DNA of 64,000 bases from Amycolatopsis sp. WAC 01376 (GCF_003947415.1 NZ_QHKL01000008.1:186001-250000), one strand, 5' to 3'; counted from the first letter of the stretch, positions 8,087-17,179 are shown. Numbers and translations: made by a program. The notes: generated by a model from the letters alone, not told the origin.

Positions 8087-9484
8087 TCATGACAGCTCCT
8101 CCCGATCGTGGAGCGGAGCAAGCGGCTTGGGCGCCGCGGACCGGGACGGGCCCGGCGCCGGCCTGCCGAGGCCGTGCTTCAGCACACGCCTCACCATCGA
8201 CGGCCGCATCAGGGTCTCCGGCGGGTCGATCAGGCCCGCCACCCGCATGAACGCGCCGGCGATCCCGGCGTCCTTGGTCGCGGCGTACTGGAGACGGGAC
8301 ATGTACGCGTTGCCCATCCGCACTTTGAGCGTGCGGCGGCCCTGCACACGCGGGAAGTTCAGGTCGCCGCCCGCCGAGATGTCCCACGGCGCGTCGATCA
8401 CCTTGGCCAGGTCCGACAGGAACGGTCCGGGCCGCACACCGCCCTTCCGCAGATGTTCGCGCAGGGTCAATGCTTCGATGGAGGCGACGCTCATACCCTG
8501 GCCGTAGACCGGGTTGAAGCTGCACAGCGCGTCCCCGATGAGCAGCAGGCCGTCCGGGAAGCGGGAAAGGCTCTCGTAACGGCGCCGGACACTGGCCGGG
8601 AAGCCGAAGCTCACCGGCGCGTCCAGGCCTTCGGCGTCATGGACCGCGTCGTAGATGTCCGGCACCGGCAGCGAGCGGACGAATTCGAGGAACGCGCCGG
8701 GCTCCGTCGGGGGATGGTCGCCGAGGATGCCGGTCAGCGAAAGGATGCACGTGTCCTTCCCGATCTGCCCGAAGAACGCGCCCCTCGGATGGGCGGGTGA
8801 GGCGACCGGGTTGATCGATTGCACGCCGCCGAACCATTCCGGCCGCGTCCGGTAGAGCCGGGTCGTGTAGGCGAGGCCGACTTTGACCTTGTCCTCACGC
8901 GGGCGGGCGTAACCGAATTCCTCCAGCCAGGCGGGAGTACGCGAGCCGCGCCCGGTCGCGTCCACGACGAGATCGGCCTGCAGCACCTCCTCCTCGGCGC
9001 CCTCTGCGCGCGACCGGACCCGTGCCCCGATCACGCGGTCCCGGCTCGGTGTGGCCAGCAGGCCGAGAATGTCGTGCTTTTCCAGAATCCTGACATTCGG
9101 CAATTCGGCGACGCGGGCGCGTAGATACCCTTCCAGGAAGGGACGTGGCGCCGTCACCGAGATCAATCCGGTGCGCGCGGGCCGCAACTCCCGAGCGTCG
9201 AAGAACCAGCGCATTTCCCCGAGATCACCGGTCGGCACGCCGTTGGCGCGCAATTCTTCGGTGAAACCGGGGAACAATTCCTCGATGATCAAATGACCGC
9301 GAGCGTGCAGGCCGTGTGCGTGCCGGGTGTGCGGAGTTCCCTTGCGTGCCTCGTAAACGCCGGCGATCTCGTCGCGATCGACGATCAGCACCTCGGAAAA
9401 GAATTCGGCGAGCACCCGCGCGGCCAAGGTTCCGCCGATGCTGCCACCCAGTACGATCGCCCGTCTCCCGGTCACGTTACTCAC
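8087..9484 (-). CDS. FAD-dependent epoxidase/monooxygenase of the Lsd18/LasC type (copy 2)
   Basis: About 465 residues from GTG 9484. The open frame runs to TTG 9520, but AAAGGGG lies suitably before the GTG and the start then aligns with copy 1. Motifs are GGSIGG (residues 13-18, with the middle Gly replaced by Ser), KGTPHTRHAHGLHARG, the same RGSRTPAWLEEFGYARP segment and GDALCSFNPVYGQGMS. It is first in a two-gene leftward operon and divergent from the flavin monooxygenase at 9752. Two tandem epoxidase-like paralogues suggest either two oxidation steps or division of labour after duplication. Confidence 0.75.
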   Translation of the reverse strand: MSNVTGRRAIVLGGSIGGTLAARVLAEFFSEVLIVDRDEIAGVYEARKGTPHTRHAHGLHARGHLIIEELFPGFTEELRANGVPTGDLGEMRWFFDARELRPARTGLISVTAPRPFLEGYLRARVAELPNVRILEKHDILGLLATPSRDRVIGARVRSRAEGAEEEVLQADLVVDATGRGSRTPAWLEEFGYARPREDKVKVGLAYTTRLYRTRPEWFGGVQSINPVASPAHPRGAFFGQIGKDTCILSLTGILGDHPPTEPGAFLEFVRSLPVPDIYDAVHDAEGLDAPVSFGFPASVRRRYESLSRFPDGLLLIGDALCSFNPVYGQGMSVASIEALTLREHLRKGGVRPGPFLSDLAKVIDAPWDISAGGDLNFPRVQGRRTLKVRMGNAYMSRLQYAATKDAGIAGAFMRVAGLIDPPETLMRPSMVRRVLKHGLGRPAPGPSRSAAPKPLAPLHDREELS

Positions 9485-9751
9485 GGCGCCAGTCCCCTTT
9501 CTCGTGATCAGCTCGGGCAATGCTTTCAGCCGACGGAACGGCGGCGCATCTTTGAGGGTGCGGCGGCAATGGACCGACCATGGCAGTGTCGTGCCCGGTC
9601 ACGCATCTCTGGTTGTGCGCGGGTGCGCCCGGTTCAACGCGGCACGATCGAAGATGCCCCGGCCCACCCACGATGAAAGCGTCTTGCTCACCGGGGCGGA
9701 CAGACGGCGGTGAACGCGTTCCGTCCACGCCTTCACGAGGAGGTTTCAGTC
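9485..9751. promoter_or_regulatory. Divergent promoter region between epoxidase and monooxygenase operons
   Basis: These 267 bases separate a leftward start at 9484 from a rightward start at 9752 and must hold both promoters. The only sharp signal I can read is the AGGAGG ribosome site at 9738-9743, eight bases before TTG 9752. No convincing operator palindrome was seen. Confidence 0.5.
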
Positions 9752-10930
9752 TTGTCCACCGAAATTCCCACGCGCGAGCAACTGGTGCGGCGTATCTCCG
9801 AGCTGCGTCCGAGTCTCCGAGACAAGGCCGGTTGGGCCGAGGAAAACCGTCGGCTCCACGACGACACGATCGACGCACTGGCAGACGCCGGCGTGTTCAA
9901 ATTGCGCACACCGAAGCGGTACGGCGGATTCGAGGCGGACACCGCGACACTTCTGGACGTCGCGGCCGAAATGGGCAGGGCGGACGGGTCGACCGCGTGG
10001 ACCGCGGCGGTGTACTGGATTCCCACCTGGATGGCGTCGCAATTCCCGGACGAGGTCCAGGACGAGGTGTTCTCGACACCCGACGTCCGCGTATGCGGCA
10101 CGCTCAGCCCGACCGCGATGGCCACCCCCGCCGACGGCGGCGTGGTGATCAACGGCAAATGGGGCTTCATCAGCGGTGCGCATCACGCGCACTGGCAGGA
10201 GGTCATCGCCGTGCTGGTCGGCGGTGAGGGCGAGCCCTACCCGATCATGGCACTGGTGCCGATGTCGGATCTGCTGATCGTCGACGACTGGCACACCTCG
10301 GGTCTCAAGGGCACCGGCAGTGTCAGCACGGTGGCGAAAGAGGTTTTCGTCCCGCAGGAACGCATCATGCCGCTCCCCGCCATGTTGCAGGGGCAGTACT
10401 CGAGCGTGCGGAACGCCGACGCGCCGATCTACCGGGCCCCGCTGCTGCCGGTCGCGTCCGCTTCGTCGGTCGGCAGCGTGCTCGGGATGGGCAACGCCGC
10501 CAAGGAGTTCTTCCTCAAACGCCTGCCGAACCGGAAGATCACCTATACGGCATACGAAAGTCAGCGGGAGGCACCGCTGACCCATCTCCAGGTCGCGAGC
10601 GCGTCGTTGAAACTGGACGCCGCGGAGTTCCACGGGAAGCGCCTGACGTCACTGGTGGACACCAAGAGCGTCGACGGCACCTCGTGGAAGCTGGAAGAGC
10701 GTGCGCAGGCGCGCGCCGACATGGGCGCGGTGTGCGCGCTCGTCAAGGAGGCGGTGGACATCTTCAGCACCGCGAGCGGCGGGTCGTCGATCTACACGGA
10801 CGTGCTCATGCAGCGCATCCAGCGTGACGTCCAGGCCGTCAACCTGCACGCGCTCATGCACCCCGACACCAACACGGAGCTGTACGGCCGCGTGCTCTGC
10901 GGTCTCGAACCCAACACGCTGTACTTCTGA
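9752..10930 (+). CDS. Flavin-dependent monooxygenase of the acyl-CoA dehydrogenase fold (paralogue)
   Basis: A 392-residue protein from TTG 9752, chosen because AGGAGG sits at 9738-9743 and the length then matches the 394-residue paralogue at 128-1312. An upstream frame from 9710 lacks that support. Shared blocks include EENRRLHDDTIDAL, RYGGFEADTATLLDVAAEM, GLKGTGSVS and the C-terminal STASGGSSIYTDVLMQRIQR. It is the group D two-component hydroxylase type. The SgcJ-like gene follows 31 bases later and the two probably form one operon. Reduced flavin could come from the reductase at 32194-32739. The substrate is unknown. Confidence 0.8.
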   Translation: MSTEIPTREQLVRRISELRPSLRDKAGWAEENRRLHDDTIDALADAGVFKLRTPKRYGGFEADTATLLDVAAEMGRADGSTAWTAAVYWIPTWMASQFPDEVQDEVFSTPDVRVCGTLSPTAMATPADGGVVINGKWGFISGAHHAHWQEVIAVLVGGEGEPYPIMALVPMSDLLIVDDWHTSGLKGTGSVSTVAKEVFVPQERIMPLPAMLQGQYSSVRNADAPIYRAPLLPVASASSVGSVLGMGNAAKEFFLKRLPNRKITYTAYESQREAPLTHLQVASASLKLDAAEFHGKRLTSLVDTKSVDGTSWKLEERAQARADMGAVCALVKEAVDIFSTASGGSSIYTDVLMQRIQRDVQAVNLHALMHPDTNTELYGRVLCGLEPNTLYF

Positions 10931-10961
10931 TCGCCGAAATCCGGAACAGGGAAGGGAACCC

Positions 10962-11393
10962 ATGGACTCCAGCACCAAGGCGGAGCAGGCCGCGGTCGCC
11001 GCGCTCACGCAGAAGGTGATTTCGGCGTGGGCGTACAACGACGCCGATACCTTCGCCGACGTCTTCACCGAGGACGGCACGATGATCCTGCCGGGCCTGT
11101 ACAAGAAGGGCCGTGAGGAGATCCGCACCTACCTCAAGGAGGCCTTCGCCGACCAGTACAAGGGCACCCAGGTGACCGGTAAGCCGGTCGACATCCGGTT
11201 CTTCTCGAGCGAGGTCGGCCTGCTGCTGACCCAGGGCGGGGTACTCGCGCCCGGCGAGTCCGAGGTCTCGGACTCGCAGGCGATCCGCGCGGCGTGGTTC
11301 GTGGTGAAGCAGGACGGCGAGTGGAAGCTCGCCGCCTATCAGAACAGCCCAGCCACCCAGCGCCTTCCCGTCCCCGGCACGTCGGTGAACTGA
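10962..11393 (+). CDS. SgcJ/EcaC-like NTF2-fold protein
   Basis: A 143-residue protein with ATG 10962 and a GGGAAGGGA site. An N-terminal helix (AALTQKVISAWAYNDADTFADV) leads into FTEDGTMILPGLYKKGREEI, the hallmark of the SnoaL-like/NTF2 cone fold. The C-terminal strand AAWFVVKQDGEWKLAAYQNS completes it. SgcJ, from the 9-membered enediyne C-1027 cluster, belongs to this family, and J-type proteins recur in related clusters. The biochemical role is unsettled. Its presence a few kb from an enediyne PKS supports reading this region as part of that cluster. A strong hairpin terminator follows. Confidence 0.75.
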   Translation: MDSSTKAEQAAVAALTQKVISAWAYNDADTFADVFTEDGTMILPGLYKKGREEIRTYLKEAFADQYKGTQVTGKPVDIRFFSSEVGLLLTQGGVLAPGESEVSDSQAIRAAWFVVKQDGEWKLAAYQNSPATQRLPVPGTSVN

Positions 11394-11408
11394 CACCACG
11401 CCGGTCTT

Positions 11409-11446
11409 GCGCCCGAACGTCCAGTCAGAGGACGGCGTTCGGGCGC
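11409..11446 (+). terminator. Hairpin terminator after the SgcJ-like gene
   Basis: An 11-bp perfect stem, GCGCCCGAACG at 11409-11419 with its complement at 11436-11446, around a 16-nt loop. It starts 16 bases after the stop codon. There is no T run, so efficiency is uncertain. Confidence 0.6.
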
Positions 11447-11660
11447 ATCGGCGTGGGCGGGTGCCTTCGCCATATGTGCGATTTCGCGTGTCGCCTCCTG
11501 CGTACGCGTTCTCCTGGCCGTGAGGGCCTCCTTGCCTACTCTGAAGGTAGGGAAGGAGGCTTTCGCTACCTTCGGATGTGGTCCCTGGTGGCGGTGGGGC
11601 GGCTGTGACCTCCGGCGGCCGGTCGTGAAAGTACATGAAGGCCCCCTTCCTTGCGCCTAG

Positions 11661-12033
11661 TGTCCTGAACCGGGAGTTCGCGCCGTAAATCCGTATCGAT
11701 ATCCGGCCGTTTCGCGCCTGGTCCGGGGGTCATGAGGTGAAGATGAGGCTCTTGACCGTCCACAAGGGACGCCGGGCAGGCACTAGTGTCCATTTTGGGT
11801 ACATTGCGCGGGGGTCGTGAGTGGTAAGTGTCGTTCTAACGACACTTACCACTCACGACCCCACGGGGCCGGCTCCCGCAGCCGGTCAGGAACCTCGCCA
11901 TGAAGGCCTCCTGGCTACCTTGAAGTCAGCGAAGTGCTCACGGCCTCAGCCGACAGCATCTTCACCGCACAAAACAAGAACAAGATCCTTCGGCACCACG
12001 CCGAATTACCACACGAACTTCCGACTCGGGACA
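11661..12033. mobile_element. 373-bp insertion-like (MITE-type) element flanked by CTAG duplication
   Basis: CTAG at 11657-11660 and 12034-12037 flank the segment like a 4-bp target duplication. The ends are imperfect inverted repeats: TGTCCTGAACCGGGAGTTCG on the left against TGTCCCGAGTCGGAAGTTCG read inward from the right, with about 24 of 33 bases matching. There is no transposase frame. A second CTAGTGTCC at 11783 and a palindrome at 11811-11862 lie inside, so the element is itself composite. A YTAR-type target would fit IS701-like or IS5-like transposases, but the family is a guess. Confidence 0.55.
11811..11862. repeat. 25-bp perfect palindrome with 2-nt loop
   Basis: The arms 11811-11835 and 11838-11862 match perfectly and contain GTCGTGAGTGGTAA. 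A degenerate relative is at 39925-39970, and half of the motif is at 3804-3817. Confidence 0.8.
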
Positions 12034-12116
12034 CTAGCGCAAGGAAGGGGGCCTTCATGTACTTCGGCAAGGCGAACACGCGTGATTGAAGGCGGAACAC
12101 GCCGGGTTTCGTGCCC

Positions 12117-13523
12117 TCAGTGTCGCTTGGGCTTCATGAGCGTGGCCAGGGCGGCACCGGCCACGAGTACACCGGCCAGGACGGCGAGGGCCGTGCGGGC
12201 GGCGGACAGGAACGCGTGCTGCCCGAGTTCCCCGGTGGCGCGGTTCTGCAGGATCGCGCCTGCCACGGCCGCCCCGAGCGCACCGCCGACCTGCCGGGCG
12301 GTGTTCAGGATCCCGGACGCGGCACCGGAATCCCCGGGGGTGATGTCGCGCATGGCCTCGGTCGTCGCGGGCGCCAGGGTCAGGCCCTGTCCGACGCCGA
12401 CCGCGATCAGCGGGAGGACGAACACCGCGGCGGTCGACGAGGAGTCCGGCAGGAGCCCGACGCCGAGCACGCCTAGTGCGAAGAGCGCGAGCCCGGATAC
12501 GAGCAGAGGTTTGCCGCCGATCCGGTCGGTCAGCCTGCCGGCGACCGGAGCGACCGCGCTGAGCGCCAGCGTCCAGGGCAGCGCGCTCAGCCCGGACTCG
12601 ACGGGGCTCATGCCGAGCAGTGTCTGCGTCTCGAGCACGAACACCAGCAGCAGGCCGTACAACGCGAACGAAGTGATCAGCGTGATCGTGGTCGCGATGC
12701 CGAAGTTCCGGTCACGGAACAGCGTGAGCGGCACCAGCGGTTCCGCACGGCGCCGTTCCCACAGCACGAACGTCACGAGCAACACCACCGACGCGGCGAA
12801 GATCGCCGGAATGGAGACCGGGCCCGCCACCGTGCCCCAGTCGTGCCGCTCCCCCTCGATCAGCCCGAACACCAACGCGGTCAGGCCGGTGGTGGCGAGC
12901 AGCACGCCGACCGGGTCGAACCGGTGTGAGCGTGCGGTACGCGGGGCGGGCACCAGCCGCAGGGTCGCGACGATCGCGATCAGGCCGATCGGCAGGTTGA
13001 GGTAGAAGACCGACTGCCAGCCGAACTCGGTGACGAGCAGGCCGCCGAGCGTCGGCCCGCTCACCGACGCCAGACCCGCGACCGCGGTGAAGATCCCGAA
13101 CGCGGCGCCACGACGTCGTGCCGGGAAGATCGCCGAGATCAACACGAGTGCCTGTGGTACCAGTGCCGCCGCGCCGACCCCCTGCAGAATCCGGAAGACG
13201 ATCAGCATCCCGGGACTGGTCGACAGTCCACACAGGACAGACGCGACGGTGAACCCGGCCAGCCCTGCGATGAAGACCGTACGCGGGCCGACGAGGTCGC
13301 CCAGGCGGCCGAAGACGATCAGCAGCGCCGCGAAGGTCAGCAGATAGCCGTTGAAGATCCACAGGATCTCGTCTATCCCGGCCTCGAGCGCGCGCATCAT
13401 CACCGGCGCCGCGGTGTTCACGATCGTGGTGTCGAGCAGGATCAGGAAGTTGGCGAGGCACAACACGCCGAGCGCGAGCCAGGGATCGGACCGCGCCCCG
13501 GTCCGCGTCAGGTCACCGCGCAT
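12117..13523 (-). CDS. MFS drug exporter, DHA2 family
   Basis: A 468-residue protein from ATG 13523, overlapping the end of the upstream AhpD-like gene by 11 bases. TM1 carries LLDTTIVNTAAPVM, motif A-like GRLGDLVGPRTVF and the motif C segment GLASVSGPTLGGLL. About 14 hydrophobic helices place it with the EmrB/QacA-type proton antiporters. It is last in a leftward three-gene operon with an AhpD-like and a DinB-like protein, a combination suggesting export linked to detoxification. Self-resistance to the enediyne is possible but not shown. Confidence 0.85.
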   Translation of the reverse strand: MRGDLTRTGARSDPWLALGVLCLANFLILLDTTIVNTAAPVMMRALEAGIDEILWIFNGYLLTFAALLIVFGRLGDLVGPRTVFIAGLAGFTVASVLCGLSTSPGMLIVFRILQGVGAAALVPQALVLISAIFPARRRGAAFGIFTAVAGLASVSGPTLGGLLVTEFGWQSVFYLNLPIGLIAIVATLRLVPAPRTARSHRFDPVGVLLATTGLTALVFGLIEGERHDWGTVAGPVSIPAIFAASVVLLVTFVLWERRRAEPLVPLTLFRDRNFGIATTITLITSFALYGLLLVFVLETQTLLGMSPVESGLSALPWTLALSAVAPVAGRLTDRIGGKPLLVSGLALFALGVLGVGLLPDSSSTAAVFVLPLIAVGVGQGLTLAPATTEAMRDITPGDSGAASGILNTARQVGGALGAAVAGAILQNRATGELGQHAFLSAARTALAVLAGVLVAGAALATLMKPKRH

Positions 13524-14532
13524 CCTGGCCGGTTTTCAGTACACCGATCCTTCGCGCGGCCGCCATACTCGCCCATGACGTCACTTCGACCAGGGCCCTG
13601 TCCTCCCGATGGACGCGCCGGAACTCCGCCACGACCGTCTCGTCGACCTGGTAGGAGGCCATCGCGGTGACCAGGGCGAGCCGACCGGCCGCACGTTCGG
13701 ACGCGGGCAACGCCGTGATCGCCTCCTCGGCCCAGGCGCGGCTCGGCCCGGTCGGCTGTCCATCCCAAGTGGACAGACATGCGCGGACCAGCGCGGCGAC
13801 TCCTTCGGTGACGCTGTCCCGGGTCGCGGAGTCGATCGCCGCGGCGGCACTGGCGAACGCGGCCGCGATGGCGGGGTTGCCCGCCGCCCACCGCAGATCC
13901 GACGGCAGCGGTTCGCGAGGCAACAACTCGAGCGACGTGCCGGGCTCACCCGGTTTGGCCGCCACCGCACCCATGAACCTGCTGAAGAAGGCCTCCGCAG
14001 TGCCGCGGGCCGCCGCCGGGATCTCGTCCGGCAGCGGCGAATCGTCGAGGAACACGTTCACCATGCGGTTCAGGTAGTGGAAGCACACCGCGACCCCGAC
14101 GAGTTCCGCGGTGTGTTCGGCCGGGAACGGGCGGGTTCCCGCCGCCCGGGGCGCCCGCGCCCAGGCCGCGATGTCCATGTCCGCAGGCAGGTCCGTCGAG
14201 ACGCCGATCCCTCGGACCGCCGCGCCGTGCACCGTCACGCAGTACGGGCAGTCGTTCGACAGCGACACCGCGGTGGCGACGCGTTCCTTCGTCCGGCGAT
14301 CGACGAGGCCGGACGCGACCAGCGTCTCCCGCAACATCATCCAGCTCCCGGCGAGCGCCGCCGGTGCGGCGGCGTGCAGCGCCACCGGCGGGGCGAGCAT
14401 GCCGAAGTCGCGCTCGACCTGGCGGTACACGTCCGCCACCAGCCCCGTCGCCCGCCGCGGCGCGACCGGGGTCACATAGCGGATCTGCCTGAGCGAGCGG
14501 CGCAACGCGGTTCGCAGCAACCTGGAGGTCAT
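13513..14532 (-). CDS. AhpD-like/carboxymuconolactone decarboxylase-family protein
   Basis: A 339-residue protein. The motif NDCPYCVTVHGAAVRG (~residues 93-108) is the CxxC...H redox centre of AhpD-type alkylhydroperoxidases. At over 300 residues it is about twice the single-domain size, and the second half (PAIAAAFASAAAAIDSATRD onward) looks like a degenerate repeat without the cysteines. It overlaps the upstream DinB-like gene by ATGA and the downstream exporter by 11 bases, so it is the middle cistron of a tightly coupled operon. The likely role is thiol peroxidase or redox detoxification; the substrate is unknown. Confidence 0.75.
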   Translation of the reverse strand: MTSRLLRTALRRSLRQIRYVTPVAPRRATGLVADVYRQVERDFGMLAPPVALHAAAPAALAGSWMMLRETLVASGLVDRRTKERVATAVSLSNDCPYCVTVHGAAVRGIGVSTDLPADMDIAAWARAPRAAGTRPFPAEHTAELVGVAVCFHYLNRMVNVFLDDSPLPDEIPAAARGTAEAFFSRFMGAVAAKPGEPGTSLELLPREPLPSDLRWAAGNPAIAAAFASAAAAIDSATRDSVTEGVAALVRACLSTWDGQPTGPSRAWAEEAITALPASERAAGRLALVTAMASYQVDETVVAEFRRVHREDRALVEVTSWASMAAARRIGVLKTGQDAR

Positions 14533-15338
14533 GATCCCTGACTGAACTGTCCTGCTTCGCGCCCTTCGCCCGCGGGCCCGCGGTAGGCCTGTGCGATCTC
14601 CAGCCAGTGTGCCGCGTGCTCACCGGTGGCCACGAGGGCGAGGTCGGAGTGGTGACGGCGCCGGGTGACCAGCAGGCAGAAGTCCTCCGCCGGGCCCTCG
14701 ACGCGCTGGGTGGCGTCCTCCGGCCCGAAACCCCAGTGGGTGCCGGCGGGCGAGACGAGGTCGAACCGGAACTGCTCGGCGGGCGCGGTGAGCCCCCTGG
14801 CCAGATAGCCGAAGTCCCACGTCCGCACCGCGAACGCGACCAGATGGCCGAGGCGTTCCGTCCGGGTCCGGCGCACGCCGAGCGCGTCCGCGATGTCCTG
14901 GCCGTGGGCGAACATCTCCATCATCCCGGCACTCGCGAGAATGGACGGAGGCAGCGGATTCACCAGCCACGGAACGAAACCGGCGGGATCGACGGCGGCC
15001 AGCGCCTTCGACGCCGCGGTGCGCTCGGCCTTCCACCGGTCGAACAGCACGTCGGGAGGATCGGGCAGGAACTGCGACAGCGCGGCGTGGACGTTCGCGT
15101 CGAAATCCGGCCCGAGGCTGCCGGCGAGGTTCTTGAACCCCTCCGGATCGGCCGCGGCCAGCCCCGCCATCCGGAAGGTCGCGGCGAGATGCGCCACCTG
15201 ATGCGCGATCGTCCACCCCGGCGCCGGGGTCGGCGTGGCCCACTGTTCCGGGGTGAGCGACGCGAGCAGCGCGTCGAGCTCATCGCCGTCGGCGTCCAGA
15301 TCCTGAATGACTTCCCGCAAACCGGCCACGCCGTTCAC
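14529..15338 (-). CDS. DinB-fold putative metal-binding protein (TIGR03084-like)
   Basis: A 269-residue protein. The N-terminal PAPGWTIAHQVAHLAATFRMA (~residues 38-58) and central MMEMFAHGQDIADALGV (~140) supply the histidines of a mycothiol-dependent maleylpyruvate isomerase-type metal site. The C-terminal half, with WGFGPEDATQRVEGPAEDFCLLVTRRR, matches the wider TIGR03084 family. It opens the operon DinB-like/AhpD-like/MFS. It sits downstream of the E9-type gene but is separated by a 28-bp palindrome, so it is probably a distinct transcription unit. Confidence 0.7.
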   Translation of the reverse strand: MNGVAGLREVIQDLDADGDELDALLASLTPEQWATPTPAPGWTIAHQVAHLAATFRMAGLAAADPEGFKNLAGSLGPDFDANVHAALSQFLPDPPDVLFDRWKAERTAASKALAAVDPAGFVPWLVNPLPPSILASAGMMEMFAHGQDIADALGVRRTRTERLGHLVAFAVRTWDFGYLARGLTAPAEQFRFDLVSPAGTHWGFGPEDATQRVEGPAEDFCLLVTRRRHHSDLALVATGEHAAHWLEIAQAYRGPAGEGREAGQFSQGS

Positions 15339-15471
15339 CTTTCACGCGCATCGACAAGGATTTTCCTCGGACTTAGCTTGGCGGTGCCGCCGGTGCGCTG
15401 TCATGTCCCATCGTGCGCCGAACCGGCAGCCGGAATGTCCACAATGGACAAGCGCCCGTCGCGAGTGCTGG

Positions 15472-15532
15472 CCGGTCCGTGAAGGCCTCCTTGAGGGACT
15501 CTGGGTCCCTCAAGGAGGCCTTCACGGACCGG
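15472..15532. repeat. 28-bp perfect palindrome, probable terminator after the GMC gene
   Basis: The arms 15472-15499 and 15505-15532 pair without mismatch around a 5-nt loop. It carries GTGAAGGCCTCCTTGAGG, related to the 45242-45294 element. It lies 10 bases past the leftward GMC oxidoreductase stop, so it may end that operon. Confidence 0.75.
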
Positions 15533-15541
15533 TGAGCGCTC

Positions 15542-17179
15542 TCAACTCACGGTGGCCGTTACGGGCGCCGTCGTCGTCACCCTGGACGGCAGCGGAGCGC
15601 CGTACTCGACCCGCACCCCGCGCTCCCGCGCCGCTTCGACGATCGCGGGAATGGCGCGTTCGGCCAGCGCGGCGATCGTCAAGGCCGGGTTCACGGTGAG
15701 CGCGCCGGGGACCGCGGAGCCGTCGGTGACGAAGATCCCGGGGTGGTCGCGCAGTTCATGCCGGTCGTCGAGGGCCGAGGTCGCCGGATCGTCGCCGATG
15801 CGGCAGGACGCGAGCGGGTGCACCGTGTAGGCACCGACCACGTCATTGGTCCACGGCATGACCTTGGCCAGCCCGTCGCGCTCCAGGATCGACTTGACCT
15901 CGGCGTCGGCCATCGCCCAGCCGCTCAGGGTGTTCGGCGTCGGGTCGTACCGCAGCGAACCGCGGCCCAGCATCTGCTGGGAGATCCGGTACGCGTTGCC
16001 GGTCGGCGGCGGCGGGCCGAAGACGCCCTCGTTGTCGTCCTCGGTCATCAGGAAGATGGTCAGCCATGACCGCCACTTACTGAGCATTTCCTTCTTGGCG
16101 AGGCCGAACCAGGCCGGGCCGGTGGCGTCGGGCGCCTGGGCGAGGATCGTGCCGAGCCCCGGCGGGAAGTACAACTGTTCCAGGGAGAACCGGGTGTACT
16201 CGGGCCGCGAGCCGTCGAGCTTGTCCCAGTTCGCCACCACCGGGCCCTTGCCGATCTGGTTCGCGGCGTAGGCCGGTCCGCCCTCGCGGGACAGGCCGAG
16301 CACCTCGCTGACGCGGTCTTCGTCGATGAGCGCGGTGTTGAGCCGCTCGCCGTTCCCGGAGAAGTACCGCCCGACCGCGTGCGGCATCGGCCCGAGCTCG
16401 GGCTCGGAGCGTTGCAGGATGACGGGGGTGGCCGCGGCGCCCGTCGCGAGGACGACGATCTTGGCGTCGATCGCGCCGCCGGGTTCCTGGAGCCGGTAGT
16501 CCACCTCGTCGACGCGGGTGTAGTGGATCCGGTAGTCACCGTCGTCGTTCCTGGTGATCCGCTGGACCTCGTGGAGCGGGCGAATGTCGGCGCCGTGGCC
16601 GACCGCGCCGGGAATGTAGTTGAACAACAGCGACTGCTTGGCGTCGAACCGGCAGCCCGCCATCATCCAGTTGCAGTTGGTGCATTTCGCGGCGTCGATC
16701 CCGACCGGGACGGGGTTGGCGGTCCGCCCGGAGTGGTTGCACGCGGCGGCCCACAGCCCGCCGGCGTAGGTGACCTCGCTCCAGCTCTGCTTGCGGACCG
16801 GCACCACTTCCGAGACCCGGTCGTACCACGGATCCAGCGTGTCGCGGCTGATGGCCTCGGGCCACATGCGGCGTCCGATACTGCCGTGGCGGTCGAAGAC
16901 GAACCGCGGCGCCCGCGGCAGCGCGGCGAAGTACACCACACTGCCGCCACCGACACAGTTCCCGCCGAGCACGCTCATCCCGTCGCCTGCCACGAAATCG
17001 AACACCCGGGTGTACGACTTGCCGAGCAGGTAGTCGTGGTCGAAATCCTCACCGGAAAGCCAGGGCCCGCGTTCGAGGACGACGACGTTCGCCCCGCCCG
17101 CGGCCAGATGGTAGGCGGCGATGGCGCCACCGAATCCGCTGCCGATGACGACGACATCGGTCTTCTCGGTCGCGTTCAT
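15542..17179 (-). CDS. GMC-type FAD oxidoreductase, enediyne E9-like
   Basis: A 545-residue protein from ATG 17179, overlapping the upstream gene as ATGA; the frame stays open further but only through that gene. An N-terminal TDVVVIGSGFGGAIAAYHLA gives the FAD fold. KCTNCNWMMAGCRFDAKQSL (~residue 170) is a cysteine-rich insertion seen in cholesterol-oxidase-like GMC enzymes, and DGSAVPGALTVNPALTIAAL forms the C-terminal signature. 9-membered enediyne clusters carry a GMC oxidoreductase of this length (E9). Its exact step is not established. Operon position after an E8-like partner supports the assignment. Confidence 0.8.
   Translation of the reverse strand: MNATEKTDVVVIGSGFGGAIAAYHLAAGGANVVVLERGPWLSGEDFDHDYLLGKSYTRVFDFVAGDGMSVLGGNCVGGGSVVYFAALPRAPRFVFDRHGSIGRRMWPEAISRDTLDPWYDRVSEVVPVRKQSWSEVTYAGGLWAAACNHSGRTANPVPVGIDAAKCTNCNWMMAGCRFDAKQSLLFNYIPGAVGHGADIRPLHEVQRITRNDDGDYRIHYTRVDEVDYRLQEPGGAIDAKIVVLATGAAATPVILQRSEPELGPMPHAVGRYFSGNGERLNTALIDEDRVSEVLGLSREGGPAYAANQIGKGPVVANWDKLDGSRPEYTRFSLEQLYFPPGLGTILAQAPDATGPAWFGLAKKEMLSKWRSWLTIFLMTEDDNEGVFGPPPPTGNAYRISQQMLGRGSLRYDPTPNTLSGWAMADAEVKSILERDGLAKVMPWTNDVVGAYTVHPLASCRIGDDPATSALDDRHELRDHPGIFVTDGSAVPGALTVNPALTIAALAERAIPAIVEAARERGVRVEYGAPLPSRVTTTAPVTATVS

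Larger units (their letters stand above)
11629..12064. repeat. Palindrome arms split by an insertion
   Basis: The 27 bases at 11629-11655 are perfectly complementary to 12038-12064. An intact relative with a 5-nt loop (TCTAA) lies at 60546-60606. Here the loop sequence CCTAG has been opened and ~380 bases lie between the arms, so a formerly compact hairpin was interrupted. Confidence 0.75.
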
